A program made the position numbers and the translations under genes. This document shows positions 9,279 through 18,012 of a stretch of DNA of 64,000 nt, one piece after another. Origin of the DNA: CAYRJD01 sp965212125 (GTDB lineage: Bacteria; Actinomycetota; Acidimicrobiia; Acidimicrobiales; Poriferisodalaceae); assembly GCA_965212125.1 (NCBI GenBank), contig OZ243045.1:1426001-1490000 (forward strand). The letters are read 5' to 3'. The first letter of the stretch is position 1, and each line of letters begins with the position of its first letter. The notes under the pieces were generated by a model. That model ran no database searches, was not told the DNA's origin, and saw nothing but the letters and a program-made list of their open reading frames with translations.

Positions 9279-10567
9279 GTAAATCAGCCAAGCCAGCCGC
9301 CAGCAATCCGAACCTGTCCGAAGAAGCCGACCAGCCGCACCTGCGAGCGCACGAGCAGGCCGCCCCGATGGCGACCAATGCCACCGGTCCGCTGGCGGGC
9401 GTGCGCATCATCGACTGCACCCATGCTTTAGCGGGGCCTTGGATGGGGATGATGCTGGCCGACCTGGGCGCGGACGTGATCAAAGTTGAGTCGCCCAAGG
9501 GTGACATGACACGCACCGCCGGGCCCTACACCTTGGAAGACACCGAGCACGCTTACGGCGCCGGCTTCGCCAACTACAACCGCAACAAGCGCGGCGTGAT
9601 GCTTGACCTGACCACGGCAGAGGGCAAAGAGAAGTTTTTCAAGCTGGTTGACACCGCCGATGCCCTGGTGGAGAACATGCGGGCCGGGGTGATGGATTCG
9701 CTAGGTGTGGGCTGGGAGGTGCTACACGAGCGCAACCCGCGGCTGGTCTACGGCGCGGTCCGCGGCTTTGGCGATCCTCGCTCGGGCGCAAGCCCCTATG
9801 TGGATTGGCCGGCTTACGACGTGGTGGCGCAGTCAATGGGTGGTCTGGTCGCAACTAACGGCTCCGGGCCGGACGACAAGCATCTCGTCGGCCCTTTTAT
9901 CGGCGACATGTTCCCGGGCACGCTCGGGGCAATGGGTGTGGTGGCGGCGCTGTTTCACGCTCAGCGAAGCGGCGAAGGTCAGTTTGTGGATGTGGCGATG
10001 GTGGATGCAGTGATGGCTCTTTCGGAGACCGGCGTAACGCGCTACACCACTGCCGGGCGGCGAGAGAATCCGCCAAGCGGCAACCGCAATCGTTACGTGG
10101 TGCCGTTTGACGTGTTCAAAACCAAGGACGGTTTGGTGGCGATTGCGGCGCCTTCGGATAATCACTGGCGCGAGTTGGCGGTGATCATCGGCAAGCCCGA
10201 ATGGGCGACCGATGAGAAGGCGGCCACGGCGGTGGCGCGCTACAAAAATCGTGAGCCGATTGATGAGGCGCTGGCGCAGTGGACAGCAGAGCGAACCAAG
10301 GCTGAGGTGCTTGACGCGCTAGGCGGGAAGGTGCCGTGCGGTCCGGTGAATGAACCGGGCGATCTGTTTGACGACCCGCATGTGGCGGCGCGTGAGATGT
10401 TGGTGGCGGTGGAGCAGCCAGTGGGCAGGCCGATAGTGCAGATTGCGCCGCCGATTCGTATGAGCGCTACGCCGCCGGGGATTTATCGGCGCGCACCAAG
10501 GCTGGGCGAGCACAACGAAGAAGTGATGGCAGAAGTTGACGAGCTGCGCGGCGAGCAAGAGGACTAG
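9275..10567 (+). CDS. CaiB/BaiF family CoA-transferase
   Basis: The class III CoA-transferase of 430 aa has the N-terminal motif GVRIIDCTHALAGPWMGMML and DLGADVIKVESPKGD, KRGVMLDL, and the catalytic aspartate region VDVAMVDAVMALSE. The first 30 residues precede the conserved fold, so the internal ATG at 9365 is an alternative start. The ATGA overlap with the upstream crotonase supports 9275. It probably moves CoA between carboxylic acids. Confidence 0.9.
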   Translation: MSKSAKPAASNPNLSEEADQPHLRAHEQAAPMATNATGPLAGVRIIDCTHALAGPWMGMMLADLGADVIKVESPKGDMTRTAGPYTLEDTEHAYGAGFANYNRNKRGVMLDLTTAEGKEKFFKLVDTADALVENMRAGVMDSLGVGWEVLHERNPRLVYGAVRGFGDPRSGASPYVDWPAYDVVAQSMGGLVATNGSGPDDKHLVGPFIGDMFPGTLGAMGVVAALFHAQRSGEGQFVDVAMVDAVMALSETGVTRYTTAGRRENPPSGNRNRYVVPFDVFKTKDGLVAIAAPSDNHWRELAVIIGKPEWATDEKAATAVARYKNREPIDEALAQWTAERTKAEVLDALGGKVPCGPVNEPGDLFDDPHVAAREMLVAVEQPVGRPIVQIAPPIRMSATPPGIYRRAPRLGEHNEEVMAEVDELRGEQED

Positions 10568-10593
10568 CTGCCGCTAAGAGCTGCTTCTGTAGC

Positions 10594-11055
10594 TCATCGC
10601 TTTTTCTTCTCCTCCATTTCTCTTGCCGCCTTGGCACCACTCGCTGCCCCGACAAGTACTCCGACGAAGGCACCCATTATCACAAATGGTGCTTTTTCGA
10701 TTTGCTGGTCGGCGAGGGAGGAAATGTTTGCTTTGAGAACTTCAATGATGAAGGCCGCAGCCAGATTGACAGCCAGGGCTCCCAGGAGCGCGCCTAGGAG
10801 TGCCGTAACGACTACCTCGCTTGTTTCGTCTTTTAGTTTGACAAGCGTCAAAGTGCCGGTGATCGTGGCAACAAACCCGATGATTGCGCCTGTGAGCCCG
10901 CCGAAATAGACGCCCGGGGGAATGCCGAGCAGCCCCACGAACGCGAACCCGATGACGGTGAACACGCTTTTGTCGAATTTCTCGGGAGATTCCGAGCCGT
11001 TGTCGGCGTGGTCTGGTTTTCTCATACCTATAGACGGTAAAACTGGCTGGGACAT
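10594..11055 (-). CDS. Glycine-rich small membrane protein, unknown function
   Basis: The predicted 153-aa protein has a polar N-terminus (about 30 residues), then Gly/Ala-rich hydrophobic segments at about 32-72, 83-107 and 121-145, and a basic tail ending in EEKKKR. The segments contain GxxxG-like patterns (FVGLLGIPPG, GALLGALA, GAFVGVLVGAASG) suited to tight helix packing. ATG at residue 11 is an alternative start. It is transcribed opposite to both neighbours. No family was recognised. Confidence 0.65.
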   Translation of the reverse strand: MSQPVLPSIGMRKPDHADNGSESPEKFDKSVFTVIGFAFVGLLGIPPGVYFGGLTGAIIGFVATITGTLTLVKLKDETSEVVVTALLGALLGALAVNLAAAFIIEVLKANISSLADQQIEKAPFVIMGAFVGVLVGAASGAKAAREMEEKKKR

Positions 11056-11231
11056 TGAGCCGCTGCGGCGACTGCTGACGGTGCTCGCCGAGAGTCAGCA
11101 CATAAGCACGGCCGCAAATCCCAAAAGCGGCTGCAGCACTAATGTGAGTGCAGTTGCGAGCGCAAAACGCGTGCGGTGAGTGCTGGCAGCCGATCACACC
11201 AGCGCAATCACGCAAAACAAGAGGACGGCTA

Positions 11232-12386
11232 ATGGGCACGGACATTCACGGCACCTGCAACGACAGCTTCAGCGCAGTGCAAGACGCATTCGCCCTGAAC
11301 TTCGCAGAAGGATTGGAAATCGGCGCAGCCGTATCGGTGACCGTAGAGGGCAAGCCGGTGGTTGACCTGTGGGCGGGCGACGCCGATCCGCACGGCAACC
11401 CCTGGCAAAAAGACACGATCGTCAACGTCTACTCCACCACCAAAACCATGGCCGCTACCTGCATGTTGATGCTGGCCGATCGCGGCGAGCTTGACTTTGA
11501 TGCGCCGGTGGCGCAGTACTGGCCGGAGTTTGCGCAAAACGGCAAAGAAGGCGTGCTGGTGAAGCACGTGATGTCTCATACCGCGGGCGTGCCCGGTTTC
11601 AACCCGCCGCTAACGGCTGAGCAGCTGTACGACCTTGATGCCGTCGCTGAAAATCTGGCTGCGCAGGAGCTTTGGTGGAGCCCTCCCGGCAGCGCCTCGG
11701 GCTATCACGCCATCACGCAGGGAAACCTGGAAGGCGAAATCCTCTATCGCATTACCGGCACTCGCATGGGCGAGTGGTTTCGCACCAACGTGGCGCAGCC
11801 GCTGGGTGCCGACTTTCATATGGGGCTGCCCGCCAGTGAGGATTCGCGCGTTGGAGAGCTGGTTCCGCCAGAGGTAATGACCATGACCGACATGGAGATA
11901 AACGGCGAGGCGATTGATATGGATTCAATCTCTATGCGTGCGCTGATGAGTTGTGCGATAGACGGAACCGAACCGCAAACGCGTGAATGGCGTGCGGCTG
12001 AAATCCCCGCGGCGGGCGGAATAGGCAACGCTCGTTCGGTTGGGCGAGTTCATTCAGCGCTGGCCAACGGCGGAACCGTTGATGGTGTGACCTTGCTGTC
12101 GGAAGCGGGCGTGCGCAAGGCGCTGGAAGAGCAAATCGACAACTTGGATCAAGTGCTGCTGGGTCGTATGCGCCACGGCATCGGCTTTGGCTTGGAGTTT
12201 GAAAACTGGCTCACTGCGCCTAGCTCAGGCTGCATGTTTTGGGGAGGCTGGGGCGGCTCGTTGGCGATGATTGACCTGGACGCTCGCACGACCATTAGTT
12301 ATGTGATGAATCGCATGGACCACCGGTTGACGGGTGACCCGCGTGCGTTGCGAATCGTTGAGGCGACGTACGCCGCGCTGGGCTAG
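11232..12386 (+). CDS. Serine hydrolase of the beta-lactamase/EstB family
   Basis: The product (384 aa) is a class C beta-lactamase-like esterase. The nucleophile motif SxxK is seen as S68-T-T-K71, with SGYHAITQGN as the probable second (Tyr) motif and WGGWGGSLAM replacing the HxG box. ATG 11232 has GAGG just upstream. Such proteins usually act as esterases or peptidases rather than true beta-lactamases. It converges on a carboxylesterase, and the 63-bp gap is filled by a minisatellite spanning both stops. Confidence 0.88.
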   Translation: MGTDIHGTCNDSFSAVQDAFALNFAEGLEIGAAVSVTVEGKPVVDLWAGDADPHGNPWQKDTIVNVYSTTKTMAATCMLMLADRGELDFDAPVAQYWPEFAQNGKEGVLVKHVMSHTAGVPGFNPPLTAEQLYDLDAVAENLAAQELWWSPPGSASGYHAITQGNLEGEILYRITGTRMGEWFRTNVAQPLGADFHMGLPASEDSRVGELVPPEVMTMTDMEINGEAIDMDSISMRALMSCAIDGTEPQTREWRAAEIPAAGGIGNARSVGRVHSALANGGTVDGVTLLSEAGVRKALEEQIDNLDQVLLGRMRHGIGFGLEFENWLTAPSSGCMFWGGWGGSLAMIDLDARTTISYVMNRMDHRLTGDPRALRIVEATYAALG

Positions 12387-12452
12387 CTCGGGCTGGGCTA
12401 GCTCACGCTGCGCTAGCTCAAGCGCTAGCTCGCTCTGGGCTGGCTCGAGCTA
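12375..12452. repeat. 15-bp tandem repeat bridging two convergent stop codons
   Basis: Five imperfect units run from the end of the serine hydrolase into the end of the convergent carboxylesterase: GCGCTGGGCTAGCTC (12375-12389), then 14/15 and 13/15 matching copies, a 12-bp copy and GCTCTGGGCTGGCTC. The unit equals five codons, so TAG recurs in frame at 12384, 12399 and 12414. GCTAGC in the units reads TAG on both strands. Confidence 0.85.
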
Positions 12453-14000
12453 GAGCACGCCTTCCCAGAGCGCTACCTCTTCTTCGCGCGGCTGGTTCGC
12501 CACCGAACAGGCCGGGTCATTAAATAGCAGCGTTGGGCGGGTGTCGGTGTTGTAGCTCGGCCACTCGATCAGGCCTGCGTTGTTCGGGTTGCCGCTCTTT
12601 ACGAACGACACCCAAGCGGAGTGGGTGGCGTCTGCCAGCGCACGTGGCGGGTTGTCGCCTGCAAAACCACGGGCTTGGTCGTTGTCTAGCTGATCAAACA
12701 CAAACGGCACCTCTAAGAAGTGGTGCGCTCCCCACGCGCCATCGGCCGCTGGCGTTTGCCAGTCAAAGCGATACATCCAAGTGTTCGGATTGTGGGCTAC
12801 CTGCGCGTCAGCCATACGCACCGCTGGCACGGTAAACATCTGATCGGTCACCAACGCCGCGGCAATCTCATGTGGCTGCGCGCCGGGACGGTTGGCTCGG
12901 TAAGTGGCCAGCGCGGCGGCGCCGTCTTTGCCCGCCATGCCAAACAAGGCGTCGGCGGTCATCGCGACTATCTCGTCGCTGAACATGTCCTTCATGTCAA
13001 TCACGAAGACGAGCGCCTCTTCAAGCGTTGAGCCGATCATCAGGTCAATGTCGGCTGCGTCGCCCGCCGCGATGGCATCAATGGGGCGCTTCGGTAGCGC
13101 TGCGGTGCCGATGGTCGGCTGAAACGCCATCGCAGTAGCGGCGGCTTCGCCGAAGCGGTTGGGGTCGCGCGTCTCGGTTAGTTCATTGTTGATCTTGGTC
13201 TGCGCTTCTAGCAGCAGCTCGTTCGGCATTCTCGCCAGCGCATCCATGTCGCCGGGCGACACTCCCAAAATGTCAAGCATGTGGCCGCCGATCATCGAAG
13301 CGGTCGGTGCGCTGATGCCGTTGTGCGCTGCGCCGCTTTGCGGAATGGCTCGCTGAAACAGCCCCTTCGCGGCGGGCATCGCCATCAACGTGCTGACGCT
13401 CATGCCGCCCGCAGACTCGCCTGCGATGGTGACTTGGTTCGGGTCTCCGCCGAATGCGGCGATGTTTTCCTGCACCCATTTGAGGGCGGCGATTTGGTCG
13501 AGCATGCCGAGATTGCCGGAGTCGGCTAGCTCGTCAAAGTGCTCGCCCAAGTGCCAGAAGCCCTGGACTCCTAGGCGATAGTTGATCGTGACGCACACGA
13601 TTCCGCTGGCGCCAAACGCCGAGCCGTTGTATACGTTGTCAACTCCGCTGCCGGCGTAGAACGCGCCACCGTGAATCCACACCAGCACCGGCAGGCCGCC
13701 AGCGCTTGGGTCGGGCGTCCAGACGTTGAGGTTTAGGCAGTCGTCGCCGGCCGGGCTTTGCGGAGTGCCCAGTTCGCCGAATATGCCGGGCATGGGTTGT
13801 TGGATGGCGGTAAGCCCGTAGTTGGAAGCGTCGCGCACGCCATCCCATGCCTGGGCTGGTGCGGGCGGACGCAGCCGCAGGTCGCCAGCCGGGGCGGCGG
13901 CATACGGAATGCCTTTGAAGGCGTGAACTCCAGCTCGGTTGCCAGGCCCGCCGATCACTCCGCTAAGCGTGCCTGTGCTGACAGTTACTTGGGTCGACAT
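12450..14000 (-). CDS. Type B carboxylesterase
   Basis: This alpha/beta-hydrolase of about 516 aa belongs to the carboxylesterase/lipase family. It has HGGAFYAGS for the oxyanion hole at 110-118, the nucleophile elbow GESAGG with S196, a likely acidic residue in GSTLEEA and a catalytic His in GAHHFLEVPFVFDQ. ATG 14000 is chosen because AGGGG lies about 7 nt upstream. A GTG five codons earlier is the alternative. It probably cleaves carboxylic esters in the cytoplasm, since no signal peptide is seen. Confidence 0.92.
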   Translation of the reverse strand: MSTQVTVSTGTLSGVIGGPGNRAGVHAFKGIPYAAAPAGDLRLRPPAPAQAWDGVRDASNYGLTAIQQPMPGIFGELGTPQSPAGDDCLNLNVWTPDPSAGGLPVLVWIHGGAFYAGSGVDNVYNGSAFGASGIVCVTINYRLGVQGFWHLGEHFDELADSGNLGMLDQIAALKWVQENIAAFGGDPNQVTIAGESAGGMSVSTLMAMPAAKGLFQRAIPQSGAAHNGISAPTASMIGGHMLDILGVSPGDMDALARMPNELLLEAQTKINNELTETRDPNRFGEAAATAMAFQPTIGTAALPKRPIDAIAAGDAADIDLMIGSTLEEALVFVIDMKDMFSDEIVAMTADALFGMAGKDGAAALATYRANRPGAQPHEIAAALVTDQMFTVPAVRMADAQVAHNPNTWMYRFDWQTPAADGAWGAHHFLEVPFVFDQLDNDQARGFAGDNPPRALADATHSAWVSFVKSGNPNNAGLIEWPSYNTDTRPTLLFNDPACSVANQPREEEVALWEGVL

Positions 14001-14201
14001 ATTTTGCCCCTTCACTTGGGTGCTTTTCTTGGTGCGTTTCTACACCATTTGGCGGATGATTTCTGAAAAACTTTCTATGCAGGCGGTAGTTTTGTCTGTA
14101 AGGCTTGGCGGGAAGGGTCCCACAAGGGGCTCGTGGTTTGAATGGCGTCGCGGTAACGCCGCAATAACGCCGCGATAACGCAGCGATGGCAAGGAGAGCA
14201 A

Positions 14202-15062
14202 ATGACAGAAATAATGGGCAAACCGGCTTTGATACCGGGAACGCAGACCTACACGGTCCATTCGGACATCATGGATTTTGATTTTGAGATCTATGTGCAG
14301 GGCATGCCGATTGAGTGGCCTGAGCCACTGCCGGTGGTTTATTCAACCGACGCAAACTATGGCTTCGGCTATGCCGCCAACCTCAACTGGATGTTGATGA
14401 TGGGCGGAGAGATTCCGCCAGCGCTCAACGTGGGGATCGGCTACCAGGCTGGCGATGACATTTCGTTCGTAACTACCCGTCGGATGTATGACTTCTCCCC
14501 CAACCGAGACGAGTACCAGCTAGGTCAGCTGGAGGCTTCGCCGCTGACAACCACAAAACCAGAGGGCGGCGGCGCGCCGGATTTCTTCGGCTTCATGAGC
14601 GAAGAGCTATGGCCATGGCTGAGTGAGAACTTCGACGTGACCGACGACCGCACCTATGTGGGAGACAGCATGGGCGGGCTGTTCGGCTGCTACACGTTGT
14701 TTAATCACCACGGGTTCTTCAAGCGGTATGTGATTGGCAGTCCGTGGATTTGCTGGAACGACCCGCTGGTATTTGACTACGAAAAGCAGTACGCCGACGC
14801 CCATGACGACCTTGACGCTGTCGTCTATCTGGCAGCGGGTGGCGCTGAAGACGTGCTTAGCCCGGCGTTTGACCCGAATGCGGCGGAGATCTTCAAGGTG
14901 GCTAACACCGAGGCACACACCCGCCGGCTTGGTGAACTGCTGGAGTCCCGGAACTATCCAAACTTGAACCTCAAGACGATGATCTGGGATGAGGAAACTC
15001 ACTTCACCGTGCCTTACGCATTGATTGCGCACGGGCTGCGGCATGTGTTTCAGCAGGGATAG
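14202..15062 (+). CDS. Esterase D/Fes-like alpha/beta hydrolase
   Basis: The 286-aa protein resembles the putative esterase family that includes enterochelin esterase and S-formylglutathione hydrolase-like enzymes. The nucleophile elbow reads GDSMGGLFG (Ser near residue 151), with a C-terminal His in EETHFTVPYAL. AAGGAGAG lies just before the ATG. The 186-bp region before it separates it from the divergent carboxylesterase and contains three imperfect 12-bp copies around GCGATAACGC at about 14151-14186. Substrate unknown. Confidence 0.85.
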   Translation: MTEIMGKPALIPGTQTYTVHSDIMDFDFEIYVQGMPIEWPEPLPVVYSTDANYGFGYAANLNWMLMMGGEIPPALNVGIGYQAGDDISFVTTRRMYDFSPNRDEYQLGQLEASPLTTTKPEGGGAPDFFGFMSEELWPWLSENFDVTDDRTYVGDSMGGLFGCYTLFNHHGFFKRYVIGSPWICWNDPLVFDYEKQYADAHDDLDAVVYLAAGGAEDVLSPAFDPNAAEIFKVANTEAHTRRLGELLESRNYPNLNLKTMIWDEETHFTVPYALIAHGLRHVFQQG

Positions 15063-15174
15063 TTAGTAGCAGCTGACTGGCTTGGCTTGCGGGCCGGGTG
15101 ACAGCAAGGCCAGATAGCCCGCCGATAGTGTGAGCGTCAGTGATGGCGAGGCGATCAGGGCGGTGATCAGGGCG

Positions 15175-16182
15175 ATGGTGAAACGCAAAAAACGACAACC
15201 AGCTAGCCGCCCCGTTGAGTCGGCGCCGCATCCCTCCAAATCCGGCAAGTACAACCCGGTCAGGCCGGGCAAAATCTCCCCCAAGCGCAGCGTTCCTGCC
15301 AGCGTGCCGCTGCCCGAATACGCCGAGACGGGGTTTCCGATAACGCAGTGCGAGCCGTCGCTGCGCAAAGACGAAACCGCCATTGAAGCAATGCGCCGGG
15401 CGGGGCAGGCAGCCAGGCGGGTGCTGAGCGGAGTGGCCGCGGAGATAGCGCCGGGCGTTACCAGCGATCATCTCGACGAGGTGTGCCACGAGTTGTGCCT
15501 GGCCGAGGGCGGCTATCCCAGCCCGCTCAACTACAAGGGCTACCCGAAGTCGCTATGCACCTCGGTCAACGAAGTGATCTGCCACGGCATCCCGGACGAC
15601 CGTCAGCTAGCCGACGGCGACATAGTCAACTGTGACGTAACGATTTTTCTGGGTGGCGTGCATGGCGACCACTCCGAGACGTTTTTGGTGGGCGACGTTG
15701 ATGAGGAATCGCAGCGGCTGGTCAAGGTGACCCGCGAGGCGATGTATCACGGCATCGCAAAGGTGCGGCCGGGTGTGGCGGTGTGTGAGATTGGCCGGGC
15801 GATTCAGACTCATGCGGAGGCGGCTGGCTACGGCGTGGTGCGGGAGTTCATCGGCCACGGCATCGGTTCGGTGTTTCATCAGCCGCCCAACGTGCCGCAT
15901 TATTTTGATCCGAGCGCGACCTTTGTGTTGGAGCAGGGCATGACCTTCACGGTGGAGCCGATGATCACCATCGGGCGACCGAATGCGGCGATGTGGCCCG
16001 ATGAGTGGACGGCGGTCACCACCGACGGTGGCCGCACCGCGCAGTTTGAGCACACCGTGTTGGTGACTGAGGCTGGTGCGGAGCTGCTAACCGTTAGCGA
16101 AAAAGATCCACAGCCGTTTCTGGCCGGAGCGGATGCTGCCGGGTCAGGCATCTCACCCGATGATTGGCCTGCGCAGCTTTAG
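15175..16182 (+). CDS. Methionine aminopeptidase, type I with N-terminal extension
   Basis: It removes the initiator Met from new proteins. The fold carries all five metal ligands: Asp in VNCDVTIF, Asp in GDHSETF, His in GHGIGS, Glu in TVEPMI and Glu in QFEHTV. The extension with PGKISPKRSVP is like that of actinobacterial type 1c enzymes (MapB). ATG 15175 is preferred; an in-frame codon at 15130 would add 15 residues. The last 23 bp overlap the LysM lipoprotein gene. Confidence 0.93.
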   Translation: MVKRKKRQPASRPVESAPHPSKSGKYNPVRPGKISPKRSVPASVPLPEYAETGFPITQCEPSLRKDETAIEAMRRAGQAARRVLSGVAAEIAPGVTSDHLDEVCHELCLAEGGYPSPLNYKGYPKSLCTSVNEVICHGIPDDRQLADGDIVNCDVTIFLGGVHGDHSETFLVGDVDEESQRLVKVTREAMYHGIAKVRPGVAVCEIGRAIQTHAEAAGYGVVREFIGHGIGSVFHQPPNVPHYFDPSATFVLEQGMTFTVEPMITIGRPNAAMWPDEWTAVTTDGGRTAQFEHTVLVTEAGAELLTVSEKDPQPFLAGADAAGSGISPDDWPAQL

Positions 16183-16567
16183 GCCGGTGCGACGGCTGGC
16201 GAAGCTGGCGCGGCAGCTGACGAAGCCGGTGCGGCAGCTAACGGGCGCGGTCTTGCTGGCGGGACTGCTAGCGCTAGGCGGTGCCGTCAGTAGTGGTTGC
16301 GGAACATCAACAGATCCGGACTTCTTGCCAACCACTCGCCCGGTGCTCACCACGCTGCGACCGAGCTTGACCACCACCACTACTGCGCCCATCATCCAGC
16401 GGCGTGCGTATGTGGTTCAGCCCGGCGACACGCTTAGCAAGATCGCAAGAGGCTTTGATGTCAGCGTTCTAGATTTGATGGAAGAGAACGGCAAGGAGAG
16501 CGATATTTTGCGGATCGGCGAGACGCTGATTATTCCGCCAACGGCGACTCCCGGTGGAGGTGGATGA
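16160..16567 (+). CDS. LysM-domain lipoprotein
   Basis: This protein of about 135 aa has a basic N-terminus, a hydrophobic segment ending in a probable lipobox (GAVSSGC), a Thr-rich linker (TTTTTAP) and one C-terminal LysM domain (AYVVQPGDTLSKIARGFDVS...LRIGETLIIPP). LysM binds glycan chains of peptidoglycan. The start is inside the end of the aminopeptidase gene and an earlier start at 16133 is possible. A second LysM lipoprotein follows 9 bp later, so they form a tandem pair. Confidence 0.85.
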   Translation: MIGLRSFRPVRRLAKLARQLTKPVRQLTGAVLLAGLLALGGAVSSGCGTSTDPDFLPTTRPVLTTLRPSLTTTTTAPIIQRRAYVVQPGDTLSKIARGFDVSVLDLMEENGKESDILRIGETLIIPPTATPGGGG

Positions 16568-16576
16568 GCGGCAGGG

Positions 16577-17053
16577 ATGCGAAGCAGAAACGCGAGCGGC
16601 GCCAGCCGCCTGACCGTGCGGATTGCCGCGGTGGCGCTAGCCGGATTTGTGGCGCTGGCGGTGGTGCTGGCTGCGAGCGGCTGTGGCGAGTCGGTGACGT
16701 TTGGCTCTGACACCGACGCCAACAATAATTTCGCTGCCAATCTGCGTGGATCGGCTGGTATTGCGGGCAACACCACGACCACCGAAGAACCGCCCCGAGA
16801 AACTTATGAAGTGCGGCGGGGCGAAACGTTGATTTTTATTGCGGACAAACTAGGCGTGAGCCTGAACGACCTGGTTCGTATCAACAACATCGCCGACCCG
16901 CGATTGATCTTTGTGGGCCAGCGATTGATCGTCCCGCCGCCGCCTGAGGAAGCTGAGCGCCCGGCGCGCACGGTTGCGCCGCCAACAAATCCGGTGCTGC
17001 CGTCGGTGCTGCCGACCTTGCCGCCAACGACCACCACCTCGCTGGACCAGTAG
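16577..17053 (+). CDS. LysM-domain lipoprotein
   Basis: The 158-aa protein has a lipoprotein signal ending LAASGC, a Thr-rich spacer (NTTTTEEPP) and one LysM domain (TYEVRRGETLIFIADKLGVS...IFVGQRLIVPPPP), then a Pro/Thr tail ending TTTTSLDQ. It is a paralogue of the preceding gene and likely works at the cell wall. The stop lies in the first of three 17-bp tandem units. Confidence 0.87.
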   Translation: MRSRNASGASRLTVRIAAVALAGFVALAVVLAASGCGESVTFGSDTDANNNFAANLRGSAGIAGNTTTTEEPPRETYEVRRGETLIFIADKLGVSLNDLVRINNIADPRLIFVGQRLIVPPPPEEAERPARTVAPPTNPVLPSVLPTLPPTTTTSLDQ

Positions 17054-17092
17054 AACTTGCTGGACCAGTAGAACTGCTGGGCCGATAGAACT
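17041..17092. repeat. 17-bp stop-spanning tandem repeat after the LysM gene
   Basis: GCTGGACCAGTAGAACT at 17041-17057 contains the gene's TAG stop. An identical copy follows at 17059-17075 after a one-base spacer, and a 14/17 copy at 17076-17092. All three units keep TAG. Confidence 0.85.
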
Positions 17093-17108
17093 AGGGCGTG
17101 ATGTTGCT

Positions 17109-17633
17109 GTGAGTGAACAATCGGGCTTGGACCTGGCTATTGATAAGTGGTGGGATCGGCTGCGGGGCAACGAGCTTGCTGATCGGGTGATGTATGGCGC
17201 ATCCAACGTTGCTGAGTTCAGCCTTGTCTGGCATTTGCTGGGTGGCGTTCGTGCGCTCAGCCCGCGCCGCAAGGTTTCCGACGCTGCTCGCTTTAGTGCG
17301 CTTATGTCGCTGGAGTCGCTGATCGTCAATCAGGGAATCAAGCGTCTCTTTAGTCGCACTCGGCCTGGCAGCGCCGCCGATAACACCACAGCGCATCAGC
17401 TGCGCCAGCCGATTACGTCAAGCTTTCCGTCCGGCCACGCTTCGGCTGCGTTTTGCGCCGCCGCGGTGCTGTCTCATCGGAGCCGCTTAGCGCCGCTGTA
17501 CCGAACGGCCGCAGTGTTGGTTAGCGCATCGCGTATTCACGTGCGCCTGCACCACGCATCTGACGTGCTGGCGGGTGCGGTTATCGGCGAAGCGATTGGG
17601 CGCGCAGCGGTTCGTTTGCTGCGACGCAAGTAG
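17109..17633 (+). CDS. PAP2-family phosphatase
   Basis: This 174-aa protein has the three phosphatase motifs of the PAP2 superfamily: K78-R...RTRP (to P86), PSGH at 107-110 and S141-R-x5-H148-x3-D152. Relatives dephosphorylate lipid phosphates such as undecaprenyl diphosphate or phosphatidate, or act in polyprenyl-arabinose pathways. Start is GTG 17109, because the frame upstream overlaps the LysM gene. It is short for the family, with about three hydrophobic stretches. Confidence 0.85.
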   Translation: MSEQSGLDLAIDKWWDRLRGNELADRVMYGASNVAEFSLVWHLLGGVRALSPRRKVSDAARFSALMSLESLIVNQGIKRLFSRTRPGSAADNTTAHQLRQPITSSFPSGHASAAFCAAAVLSHRSRLAPLYRTAAVLVSASRIHVRLHHASDVLAGAVIGEAIGRAAVRLLRRK

Positions 17634-17637
17634 CTAG

Positions 17638-17913
17638 CTAGGCCAGAGCCTCCGCGGTGGCGCTGTTGGCTTGCTCGCCATCAGACACCTCTTTGGACTC
17701 TTTAGATATCTGCGTCACGTCTTTATATGCGCGGTTCACCTCGGCGCGCACGTCTAGCAGCAGGTCGGTCATCTCACCCGAAGAGACCAGCTCGCGGTCG
17801 GTAAGCGAGCCAAAACCATTGTCAATCAACTGGAGCGTTTCGCCGAGCGTCTGCGTGACCTCAGACATGGTGGCCGTGTCGGTTACTTCATCGGTATTTG
17901 CTGTCTCGCTCAT
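17638..17913 (-). CDS. Small acidic helical protein, unknown
   Basis: The predicted 91-aa protein is rich in Glu, Thr and Ser and probably helical (TQTLGETLQLIDNGFGSL, LLLDVRAEVNRAYKDV). AGGAG precedes the ATG by about 8 nt, which supports real translation. It has no signal peptide or membrane segment. It converges on the phosphatase gene with only four bases between. No family was recognised. Confidence 0.6.
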   Translation of the reverse strand: MSETANTDEVTDTATMSEVTQTLGETLQLIDNGFGSLTDRELVSSGEMTDLLLDVRAEVNRAYKDVTQISKESKEVSDGEQANSATAEALA

Positions 17914-18012
17914 CTTGCGCTCCTGACTTTATTTACGTTTTCCCACCTGCCTCAACTCTACCCACGCATTGGGACATGCAAGTGTCACCGTTGCGCTCAC
18001 TAATCTGACCGC

